Shown: positions 18,025-25,241 of the stretch, piece by piece | Layout: every line of letters begins with the position of its first letter | How positions within the stretch are numbered: the first letter of the stretch is position 1 | From: Paracrocinitomix sp040880585 | Lineage (GTDB): Bacteria; Bacteroidota; Bacteroidia; Flavobacteriales_D; Crocinitomicaceae | Assembly: GCA_040880585.1 (NCBI GenBank) | Contig: JBBDID010000026.1 | Coordinates: forward strand, 62,001 to 126,000 | DNA: 64,000 nucleotides | Reading direction: 5' to 3' | Notes under the pieces: model-generated | Database searches by the model: none | Told to the model about the DNA's origin: nothing | Seen by the model: only the letters and a program-made list of their open reading frames with translations | Position numbers and translations under genes: made by a program

Positions 18025-18412
18025 TTTTACCAAATTCATTTTTATAGCCAGAATAGATCATTTTAACGGAAATGTACAACATGAGTACGCCAAAGATCAG
18101 TTTGACAAGATCCGGGGACAGTTTTAGGGCGATTTTTGAACCAAAATATCCGCCAATAACAAAGGCAATGGCTATGATGGTGCCAAATTGCCAGTTCATT
18201 TCTCCGGCTTTCCAATAGTTCATGACAGCCAAAATACCAATTGGAGGAAGCATCAGTAATAAGCTGGTACCTTGTGCTCCGTGTTGATTCATGCCCAATA
18301 AATAGATCAAAGCGGGAACAATAATTATACCTCCACCTATACCCACAAATCCACTCATGATTCCTGCCGATAATCCAATCGCTAAGAGTAATAAAATAGT
18401 CTGAATGGTCAT
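17981..18412 (-). CDS. Half-length TauE/SafE family membrane permease
   Basis: A 143-aa protein with about four helices (residues 5-40, 46-62, 76-95 and 101-118) and the glycine-rich GFVGIGGGIIIVPALIYLLG motif of the TauE/SafE family. Typical family members are ~250 aa from two internal repeats; this one is a single repeat, so it would need to dimerise. It overlaps the upstream propeller/Omp gene in ATGA and overlaps the M20 gene by 44 bp, so the three are one operon. Substrate (sulfite, sulfoacetate or other anion) is unknown. Confidence 0.8.
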   Translation of the reverse strand: MTIQTILLLLAIGLSAGIMSGFVGIGGGIIIVPALIYLLGMNQHGAQGTSLLLMLPPIGILAVMNYWKAGEMNWQFGTIIAIAFVIGGYFGSKIALKLSPDLVKLIFGVLMLYISVKMIYSGYKNEFGKNETTHTTTIDSDSR

Positions 18413-21400
18413 ATATCTTTTGTTAATGACAAATATGGCAAAGGTTTTTGAATTTCAAAATCCTCCACACCCCAGGCGGCATCTAACCGAATGAAGTAGC
18501 CCCATATTTTAGTTCGTACACCCAAGCCAAAACCACCTATAATGGGTTCTCGTAAATTTTCAATATTAATGGTTACCGGCTTATCTTCTATGATTTGTGT
18601 GTTGAAATAATTGTCCGGATGAAAAGGATGTGGCCCCGTCCAAGCAACACCCACATCTCCAAAAGCAACCAATTGAAAATGTTTGACCAAATCACTTTTG
18701 ATGGGGTAGGTAGAGAAAAATGTAAAAACGGGCAATCGTAATTCTGTATTGAAGAGTGCAAAACTGTTTCCGTTTCGCTTGTTTTGAATAAATCCCCGCA
18801 TAGGTGTGGCAATGGTTTGAAAACCAAAATTCTGGGAAGGATCTACCTGTATATCTTGGTCAAAGTCGGGGTCTCTTCTCAGTACCCAATTGTCAACGCC
18901 TCCCAAATAATAAAGTAAACGCCGACTTCCTAAAGAGGTCGCTCCGGCTATGCGATTTACCCATATAAAATTGCGTTTAATGCGGGTGTAATGACGTAAA
19001 TCAACCCCAAAATTAAAGGTAGGATGATAATCTCCCCCTAATTCTTGTAAATATTCAGCAAATAGTTTACCACGGAAACCTCTACGTATATTGAGTTCCA
19101 TAGGAATAGTGTTGTCAAATACTAACTCTGTTTTTAATCCGGAATTGTAGCCTACCTGATTGTCTTTCACCAGTGAGTTATCGCTAAATGGAATGAAAAT
19201 TTGCTTATCCTTTCTCACATTTACAGTGGTTCTCAAGCTTAATACTTCAGAAAAAGGAAAGCTGAAGCGATAGCGGATATCATGTGTCAACCATTTGAAT
19301 AATCCCTGAATATTTACAGTTTTCTGACGGTAAAAGATCAAGCGGTGATCCACACGATCTCTTAAATGTTCTACCATCAATAGAAATTCGCCTCCTGAAT
19401 TCAGTGCCATGGGAATGCGCACGCCACCTAGAATTTTATAGTCATCAAACAAATCACTACCTCCTATTTTTAGCAACATATTCATGCCGGGATTGAAATA
19501 AACTGATCCTGGGCCGGAGTATGGCTGATAGTTGGGGAATAAAAAATTGTTATCAAACTGTGAGAGGACAAAATCTTTGGAAAAATTAGGATCATAAATA
19601 GTAAATCTGGAAGCTTGCCATTTTTGTTCTTTTACGATCAAGCTGTCATCATTCAGTGTGTCTACTGTAGAGGAAGAATTTTCTGCACCGATTAACACCA
19701 CTTCTTTCTGATACTTATGTCCCGCCGTATAAATCGTATCATTTTCACTGATGCTCAGCGTTTCCTTTTTATTCAATTTTTTGCGCCTTGCATTTTGCTT
19801 TTGTCGGTAAGTAGTGGTCCACAGTGTTCCTATATCGTCTGTAGTGACTTTATTCTGAATGATTTTGTGGGTGCTGTTTTGAAAAACCATATATACCGAC
19901 TCATTATTTCTATTGACATCATGTTCTTTTATAGAGGTCACAAAATTGGTTAGCGGGACTGTCTGTATGGTGTAAGAGTAGTGTGTGCTGGTGTCGATAA
20001 ATGCAATTGCGCTGTCTTTTTTAGCAATAAAGCGGTTGTATAAGCCATTTTTGTCACTGAGATAAACGTATTGTCCTTTTGTAAGCTCATAGGGCTCAGT
20101 CTCATTGGTGTGTTCTGTGTTGGTGACTCGTTCCAGGTATTTGTAATTCCGATCAATATCTTTCAGGTCAAAGATGAAGAGGTCATTATTTCGATCTACA
20201 AAATCAATATCCGGTTTTTTAAAAATTGTATCAGAAGGACGATTAGAAGCAAATATTATACGTTGATCATTATCGACAAACTGTGGGTTCAAATCATCAT
20301 AGATGTCATCTGTAATCTGTTCAATATTTTGCGATTGAATGTTATAAATATAGAGATCCGTTTGTCCCTTAATTACACCTGAAAAAACCATTCGATCACC
20401 ATTGGTAGCGTATCCAAAATCCAGCACTTTATCCATTTTCATAGTTTTATCTACCAGTGATTGATCGCTAAAAGTGTAGATAAACATCTTTAATTCGCCT
20501 TTTACCTCAGCAAAAAAAGTCAGTGCATCTCCTGAAGGATGCCAGGTAATTACAGGAAAAGAATAATCCTGAATACGCTCTAACTTTGTTCCACCGGCAT
20601 AGACCTTGGTTACTTTTCCGGATAAGGTATCCAGTACTTTTACCCGGTAACGACCCAGTTTATTTTCTACATAAGCCAATTTTGTACCGTCCGGACTAAT
20701 TTTAGCCGAGTAATAGACGGATTCTCGTTTATGTTTAAAAGAAATAGCCTGTCCCTTAGGTTCGTTTTGTGATTCGTACTCATCAATATACCGGCTGCGA
20801 TAGAAAGAAATATAACTTCGGGTCAGACGACTAAAGTCCATCCCTAGCAAGGAATGAAATCCCCGCTCTACATTTTTTGTGACTCTTGTGATGTAAATAA
20901 TATTGGGAATAACCGTATTGCCATGGGTTTCTGCTATATAATTCCAAATAGCAATACCGGCATACGTTTTTTCTTCTTCCGTGAGATCGTTAAATTTATC
21001 AATTTTCCCGGTGAGAATCAGGTCTTTTACCCGGCTTTCAATATCTGCATCCCATTCACGTACAAAATATTCAATCAAACCTCGCTCCAGCCAATCGGGA
21101 ATTCCTGAATTTACTGAAGATTTGAGTTGGTCTTTCCAATCCCCCCCAAAGAACATGTGTTTTAGCAATACCTGATACACCGCCCCTTTGATGTTCTCAT
21201 TAAACGATTGGTGATCGCCTTCATAGTACATAAATATTTTAGACCCCACAATGCGTTCAGATCCACCTACCATACTATATTCTTCATTGTTGACGCCCAG
21301 GTTACTTTGCCTGAACTTCTGCTGACTTTCATAGACGATTACGTCTAGTTTTTCAGGGAAGTTATAATCCAATTTTTCTTCAGCCTCATTGAGGTAGTGA

Positions 21401-21618
21401 TGCATAGTGCGTGCCGTGTAGATGGCTACATTTTCATTAATTCCGCTGTAATAAATCCGAAAACGCTTGTAAGCATGAAATTTCCAGCTAAATCCATTAT
21501 ACTGAACCCTGTTTTTACCAAATTCCTGATAGGATCCCTGGTAAAACTGGGCTGATGCTGTATTTGATAACAGCAAGATAAGCGTTAAAACGGAAGTGTT
21601 TCGCAGAAATGTATGCAT
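18409..21618 (-). CDS. TolB-like beta-propeller fused to an Omp85-like beta-barrel
   Basis: Start taken at ATG 21616-21618 (MHTFLRNTSVLTLILLLS with TASAQ cleavage). The 1069-aa product has an N-terminal peptidase-like or globular region (residues ~25-290), a TolB/WD40-like propeller (~300-630; repeats such as ISPDGTKLAYVENKLGRYRV and FSGVIKGQTDLYIYNIQSQN) and a C-terminal surface-antigen (Omp85/BamA-type) barrel ending in GFGLGVRTKIWGYFIRLDAA. The last third has alternating hydrophobic strands as expected for an outer-membrane barrel. Bacteroidota carry similar proteins of unknown role. It starts the operon with tauE and M20. Confidence 0.82.
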   Translation of the reverse strand: MHTFLRNTSVLTLILLLSNTASAQFYQGSYQEFGKNRVQYNGFSWKFHAYKRFRIYYSGINENVAIYTARTMHHYLNEAEEKLDYNFPEKLDVIVYESQQKFRQSNLGVNNEEYSMVGGSERIVGSKIFMYYEGDHQSFNENIKGAVYQVLLKHMFFGGDWKDQLKSSVNSGIPDWLERGLIEYFVREWDADIESRVKDLILTGKIDKFNDLTEEEKTYAGIAIWNYIAETHGNTVIPNIIYITRVTKNVERGFHSLLGMDFSRLTRSYISFYRSRYIDEYESQNEPKGQAISFKHKRESVYYSAKISPDGTKLAYVENKLGRYRVKVLDTLSGKVTKVYAGGTKLERIQDYSFPVITWHPSGDALTFFAEVKGELKMFIYTFSDQSLVDKTMKMDKVLDFGYATNGDRMVFSGVIKGQTDLYIYNIQSQNIEQITDDIYDDLNPQFVDNDQRIIFASNRPSDTIFKKPDIDFVDRNNDLFIFDLKDIDRNYKYLERVTNTEHTNETEPYELTKGQYVYLSDKNGLYNRFIAKKDSAIAFIDTSTHYSYTIQTVPLTNFVTSIKEHDVNRNNESVYMVFQNSTHKIIQNKVTTDDIGTLWTTTYRQKQNARRKKLNKKETLSISENDTIYTAGHKYQKEVVLIGAENSSSTVDTLNDDSLIVKEQKWQASRFTIYDPNFSKDFVLSQFDNNFLFPNYQPYSGPGSVYFNPGMNMLLKIGGSDLFDDYKILGGVRIPMALNSGGEFLLMVEHLRDRVDHRLIFYRQKTVNIQGLFKWLTHDIRYRFSFPFSEVLSLRTTVNVRKDKQIFIPFSDNSLVKDNQVGYNSGLKTELVFDNTIPMELNIRRGFRGKLFAEYLQELGGDYHPTFNFGVDLRHYTRIKRNFIWVNRIAGATSLGSRRLLYYLGGVDNWVLRRDPDFDQDIQVDPSQNFGFQTIATPMRGFIQNKRNGNSFALFNTELRLPVFTFFSTYPIKSDLVKHFQLVAFGDVGVAWTGPHPFHPDNYFNTQIIEDKPVTINIENLREPIIGGFGLGVRTKIWGYFIRLDAAWGVEDFEIQKPLPYLSLTKDI

Positions 21619-21688
21619 AACTATAAGCCATAAAGATATAAATATCCGCACGGAAAAACTACATTTGTAACGGAATAACAAGGCATTT

Positions 21689-22339
21689 ATGATGAAGGTT
21701 CACAAATTAACATTTAATCCTTTTCAAGAGAACACCTATATCATTTCAGATGACAGCCGTGAATGTGTCATTATTGATCCGGGGTGTTACAGTCGGGAAG
21801 AGCAGCAGATACTCAAAGATTATGTAGATCAGCATCAATTGAAACCGGTGCGTTTACTCAATACGCATTGTCATATTGACCATGTGCTGGGAAATTACTT
21901 TGTAGCAAAAGAGTGGGGATTGGAGTTAGGTATGCACAAAGCAGATTTACCAACTTTGGAGGCTATTCCGACTTATTCAGCTATATATGGTTTTGAAGGA
22001 TATCAGCAATCACCCGATCCTGCATATTTTATTGAGGAAGGAGATGAAATTACATTTGGAAATTCAAAACTAGAGGTCATTTTTGCTCCGGGTCATGCTC
22101 CGGGTCATATCGTCTTTTACTCTATTGATGACGATTTTGTGATCAATGGGGATGTTCTTTTCCAGGGATCTTTTGGAAGGGTTGATTTACCGGGAGGAGA
22201 TTTCAATACGCTTAAAAAATCAATTCTGGAGAAAATGTTCAACTTACCGGAGACCATGAAAGTGTATACCGGTCATGGAGGAGAAACAACAATCGGCCAG
22301 GAAAAAGCGACGAACCCTATTCGCCAGATGAAAATGTAA
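21689..22339 (+). CDS. MBL-fold metallo-hydrolase (glyoxalase II-like)
   Basis: A 216-aa metallo-beta-lactamase fold enzyme. HxHxDH is THCHIDH (59-65), followed by APGHAPGH (133-140), GDVLF with Asp155, and TGHGGETTIG with His196: the full set of metal ligands. Related proteins hydrolyse thioesters such as S-lactoylglutathione or other small thioesters. No signal peptide. A TACATTTG -7-like box lies at 21660-21667. It is transcribed away from the propeller/Omp gene. Confidence 0.88.
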   Translation: MMKVHKLTFNPFQENTYIISDDSRECVIIDPGCYSREEQQILKDYVDQHQLKPVRLLNTHCHIDHVLGNYFVAKEWGLELGMHKADLPTLEAIPTYSAIYGFEGYQQSPDPAYFIEEGDEITFGNSKLEVIFAPGHAPGHIVFYSIDDDFVINGDVLFQGSFGRVDLPGGDFNTLKKSILEKMFNLPETMKVYTGHGGETTIGQEKATNPIRQMKM

Positions 22340-22380
22340 GAGATAATAGCTTTGATGCTTGAGGAAAAGATCAAGGGACA

Positions 22381-22728
22381 AAAAAAAACTTCAACATTCG
22401 ACATTCGTTAATCGATATTCGATATTCAAAAAAAATGAATGACGAACAATGAATGACGAACACCGAATAACGAAGTAAAAAAAAACTTCAACATTCGACA
22501 TTCGTTAATCGATATTCGATATTCAAAAAAANNNNNNNNNNNNNNNNNNNNNNNNNNNNNNNNNNNNNNNNNNNNNNNNNNNNNNNNNNNNNNNNNNNNN
22601 NNNNNNNNNNNNNNNNNNNNNNNNNNNNNNNAATGAATAACGAACAATGAATGGCGAACACCGAATCACGAATTAAAAAAAACTTCAACATTCGACATTC
22701 GTTAATCGAGATTCGATATTCAAAAAAA
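22381..22728. repeat. Tandem ~97-bp hairpin repeat with an assembly gap
   Basis: The gene-free interval 22340-22784 holds a tandem repeat. Left half-units (CTTCAACATTCGACATTCG, then TTAATCGATATTCGATATTC) start at 22389, 22486 and 22683. Right half-units (GAATGACGAACAATGAATG, then ACGAACACCGAATAACGAAG) lie at about 22437-22475 and 22632-22676. Each right half approximates the reverse complement of the left half, so one unit can fold into a long imperfect hairpin. Period 97 bp where it can be measured. Confidence 0.85.
22532..22631. other. 100-N assembly gap
   Basis: Exactly 100 undetermined bases. It splits the tandem repeat, so the size of the gap is probably a placeholder rather than a measured length. 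Confidence 0.97.
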
Positions 22729-22784
22729 TAAGGAACTTCAAAACTTGCATCAGCGCAGAAGTCAAGAATTTGAGTAGAAAACAG

Positions 22785-23018
22785 TTATTCAACAACAACT
22801 GCTCTGTGCGGCTTTAGTGCATCACGTATTATGAGAACATCTTTTTCATGCACGGTAAGACATGCCATGTGGTGTTGATCAGCAGCGGAATAAACTGCTG
22901 TGCGAATCAATTCTAATGCTTCGCGTTCCATGAATTGTTCCAAATGCTTGATGTGATGCGCTGCAGTACCTTTTGAATCTTCTCCATGAAAATCCCAGAT
23001 CAAACGAATTTTTTTCAT
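22785..23018 (-). CDS. Small conserved-looking unknown protein
   Basis: A 77-aa cytoplasmic protein (MKKIRLIWDFHGEDSKGTAA), rich in His (AAHHIKHLEQF, ADQHHMACLTVHEKD) and with a C-terminal VLIIRDALKPHRAVVVE strand pair. Histidine spacing suggests a small metal-binding or ACT-like fold, but no family is recognised. Its ATG overlaps the stop of the endonuclease gene (ATGA at 23015-23018), so it is co-translated with it. Confidence 0.65.
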   Translation of the reverse strand: MKKIRLIWDFHGEDSKGTAAHHIKHLEQFMEREALELIRTAVYSAADQHHMACLTVHEKDVLIIRDALKPHRAVVVE

Positions 23019-24058
23019 TGAATAATGATTTTTTTCCGAACAATTTGATCTTCAAATATCAGAGAGAGAATGTAGCTGCCACTTTTATATTGATCCATAG
23101 AAATACCGCCATTTTTGACAATTTCTTCCGGATTCAATTGATCAATGAGCTGTCCTGAAATGGAAGTAAGTTGAAGCTGTTGCAGATCAAGTGTTGACAA
23201 ACCTGAAATATAGAGCATATCTTCTGTAACAGGAACAGGGTAGACAACAATGGCAACTTTAGAAACGCTGGAAATACTGACTACTTCCCATGTCTCTTCT
23301 GCTAATGGACCGCCCCATATTTTTGTTGCAATTGCGGGATTATCGATAAAGGGATTGCGATTCCCCTGTGCGTTTTGAATCGCATCATTTCGATCTTTTT
23401 CAAATTGTGAAACCGCATCATCTGCATTCCAGTCCAAAAACAAATCAACCATATTGGGATCAATGGAATTGATCGTTCCTGTTCCAACAGCAGAAGGCAA
23501 GCACTGACTTTCATACCGCAAATACATATACATTATGATTCGTGCGCAATCTCCTCTAAACTCATCTCCGGGATACCAATCGCCGCTAATATCTCCCGGA
23601 TTTCCTGTTCCGGAAATAAATTTTTTATTTCCGCGGTTATTGTTTTGCTGCGTATCACTGGCACGCAGATTATGTGCATCCGCACCGGGTCCACTGGTTC
23701 CTAGATCAGGATTTGCCAATGATTTCGGAAAAACATGCTCCCGATTCCATTCTCCCACATTGCCTCCGTTTAAGTCTTTGTTTCGGGTACGATCTGTTAC
23801 CGGGTCTCCGTCTGTGTCATTGTATCCGTAAACCAGTAAAACATGGGTGCTACTTCCTGTTTCCAGATCTGAAATTTTCAAGACATTCCAGCAATCATCA
23901 TAGGTAATTTGATTATGTGTGCTGCTAATAAGACTGGTTAATTGCGTTTTTACACTGCTACCGGATTGACTAAAATCAATTGAACTGTAATACGGCGGAA
24001 CCTGTGCTGTGAGAAAGAATGAAAACCAAAGAAAAAAAAGTGTAAGTCTATTTTTCAT
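23015..24058 (-). CDS. Secreted endonuclease I family nuclease with T9SS sorting domain
   Basis: Endonuclease I (EndA/NucA-type) degrades extracellular DNA. The His-Me finger region is EWNREHVFPKSLA (around 103-115; His107 the general base) followed by DAHNLRASDTQQNNNRGNKK (127 onward), which supplies the metal-binding Asn. Signal peptide MKNRLTLFFLWFSFFLTAQ, and a C-terminal sorting domain (VYPVPVTEDMLYISGLSTLD ... KKIIIQ) mark T9SS export. 347 aa. The gene ends in overlap with a small unknown gene. Nutrient or phosphate recovery from DNA is the likely role. Confidence 0.9.
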   Translation of the reverse strand: MKNRLTLFFLWFSFFLTAQVPPYYSSIDFSQSGSSVKTQLTSLISSTHNQITYDDCWNVLKISDLETGSSTHVLLVYGYNDTDGDPVTDRTRNKDLNGGNVGEWNREHVFPKSLANPDLGTSGPGADAHNLRASDTQQNNNRGNKKFISGTGNPGDISGDWYPGDEFRGDCARIIMYMYLRYESQCLPSAVGTGTINSIDPNMVDLFLDWNADDAVSQFEKDRNDAIQNAQGNRNPFIDNPAIATKIWGGPLAEETWEVVSISSVSKVAIVVYPVPVTEDMLYISGLSTLDLQQLQLTSISGQLIDQLNPEEIVKNGGISMDQYKSGSYILSLIFEDQIVRKKIIIQ

Positions 24059-24162
24059 GCTGCATTAACCTTTTATCAGAAAACGCAAAATACGTCATAT
24101 CGTTGGATTATGCGCAAAAGATTATACGAATGATATGATTTTTACGACCAAAAAGAGATGTA

Positions 24163-25134
24163 TCAATCAAACGACTGATTCGCATGAGAAGCCATTTCAA
24201 TCATTCTTTCATACTCTTCTGGAGTGATATCAGAGTGAAAGAAGTGAATAGGATTGATTTTCTGGCCGTTTTGTTCCACCTCATAGTGTAAGTGGGGGGC
24301 AGTAGATTTACCGGTGCTTCCTACCAATCCAATAACCTGACCTCTTACCACCTTGTCGCCGGGTTGGCATTTGAATTCGCTCAAGTGAGCATAGCGACTT
24401 CGGTAACCAAATCCATGATCAATGATAATAGATTGACCATATCCCCATCTTTTCACCTGACACTCTACTACTGTTCCGTTACCCGTGGCATAAACCGGTG
24501 TACCGGTATCTGCTGTAAAATCAAGGCCGGAGTGCATTTTTTTTGTCTTATAAATGGGGTCAATCCGGAATCCAAAACCTGAAGCGATTCGGGTTAAATC
24601 AATATTAGAAACAGGTTGAATGGCAGGAATGGAAGCCAACATATCTTCTTTTTCAGTAGCCAGATTGATCACTTCATCAAACGATAATGATTGCGCATAC
24701 AATGCCTTTTCTAATTGACGGATCATTTGAGTGTTTTCTATCACCTTTTTTGAAGATTCATGTCCCAGTAAATCTGAAAATTCATCAACTCCACCGGTTC
24801 CCATTTGCCGCATTTCATCAGGAAAAGGTTCAGCGTTAAAAATAACGCGATAGATTTCATTGTCTCGTTCTGAAATATCGTCAAGAACATTCAATGCCAG
24901 GGCAACTTCAGAATTCATATTATCCAATTGCTGATTGAGAAATAGATTCTCTTTTTCCAGCTGTGCCTCATAAGGAGACTTAAACATGCCTGCAAACATC
25001 AGGTAGAAAACAAAACCTAAAACAGCAGAGGGAGCAACAAATAGCGTGATTTTAAACAATAACTCACGCCAGGTGATTTCTACCTTCTCATAAGAAAGTG
25101 TTTCCGAATTATATCTAAATTTTGCTTTTTTCAT
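24163..25134 (-). CDS. M23 (LytM-type) peptidoglycan endopeptidase
   Basis: Start taken at ATG 25132-25134 (MKKAKFRYNSE); the longer frame would use 25161. Domain order by residue (from this start): a single transmembrane helix about 25-51, a coiled-coil segment 60-160 (EKENLFLNQQLDNMN), then the M23 domain. Zinc ligands are His201 and Asp205 in MHSGLDF, and HLH at 281-283, with YAHL supplying another His (250). It cuts peptide cross-links in peptidoglycan from the membrane side, or is a regulatory LytM. It shares a promoter region with alaS. Confidence 0.88.
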   Translation of the reverse strand: MKKAKFRYNSETLSYEKVEITWRELLFKITLFVAPSAVLGFVFYLMFAGMFKSPYEAQLEKENLFLNQQLDNMNSEVALALNVLDDISERDNEIYRVIFNAEPFPDEMRQMGTGGVDEFSDLLGHESSKKVIENTQMIRQLEKALYAQSLSFDEVINLATEKEDMLASIPAIQPVSNIDLTRIASGFGFRIDPIYKTKKMHSGLDFTADTGTPVYATGNGTVVECQVKRWGYGQSIIIDHGFGYRSRYAHLSEFKCQPGDKVVRGQVIGLVGSTGKSTAPHLHYEVEQNGQKINPIHFFHSDITPEEYERMIEMASHANQSFD

Positions 25135-25180
25135 AAGCTGTTCAGTTGGTGCTGCCACCAAAAACTGTATTTTGACAGCG

Positions 25181-25210
25181 CAAATTTACGCATAAAAGAT
25201 AACTTTGCAA
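25181..25210 (-). promoter_or_regulatory. Strong candidate promoter for the M23 gene
   Basis: On the minus strand TTG (25210-25208), exactly 19 nt, then TAAATTTG (25188-25181) fits the Bacteroidota -33/-7 consensus. The -7 box is 47 nt upstream of the M23 ATG. Confidence 0.65.
25200..25207 (+). promoter_or_regulatory. Candidate -7 box of the alaS promoter
   Basis: TAACTTTG fits TAnnTTTG and lies 34 nt before the alaS ATG. It overlaps the M23 promoter spacer, so the two divergent promoters interleave. No good -33 box at the usual spacing. Confidence 0.42.
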
Positions 25211-25241
25211 TTCTATTAACAATCGTTAACAAAAGAATTGA

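Noticed and set aside
22426..22691. Two open frames spanning the N block
   Set aside because: They consist of undetermined residues flanked by repeat-derived sequence, so they carry no coding evidence.
22381..22728. A CRISPR array
   Set aside because: The half-units are contiguous and self-complementary; there are no unique spacers of constant length between repeats.
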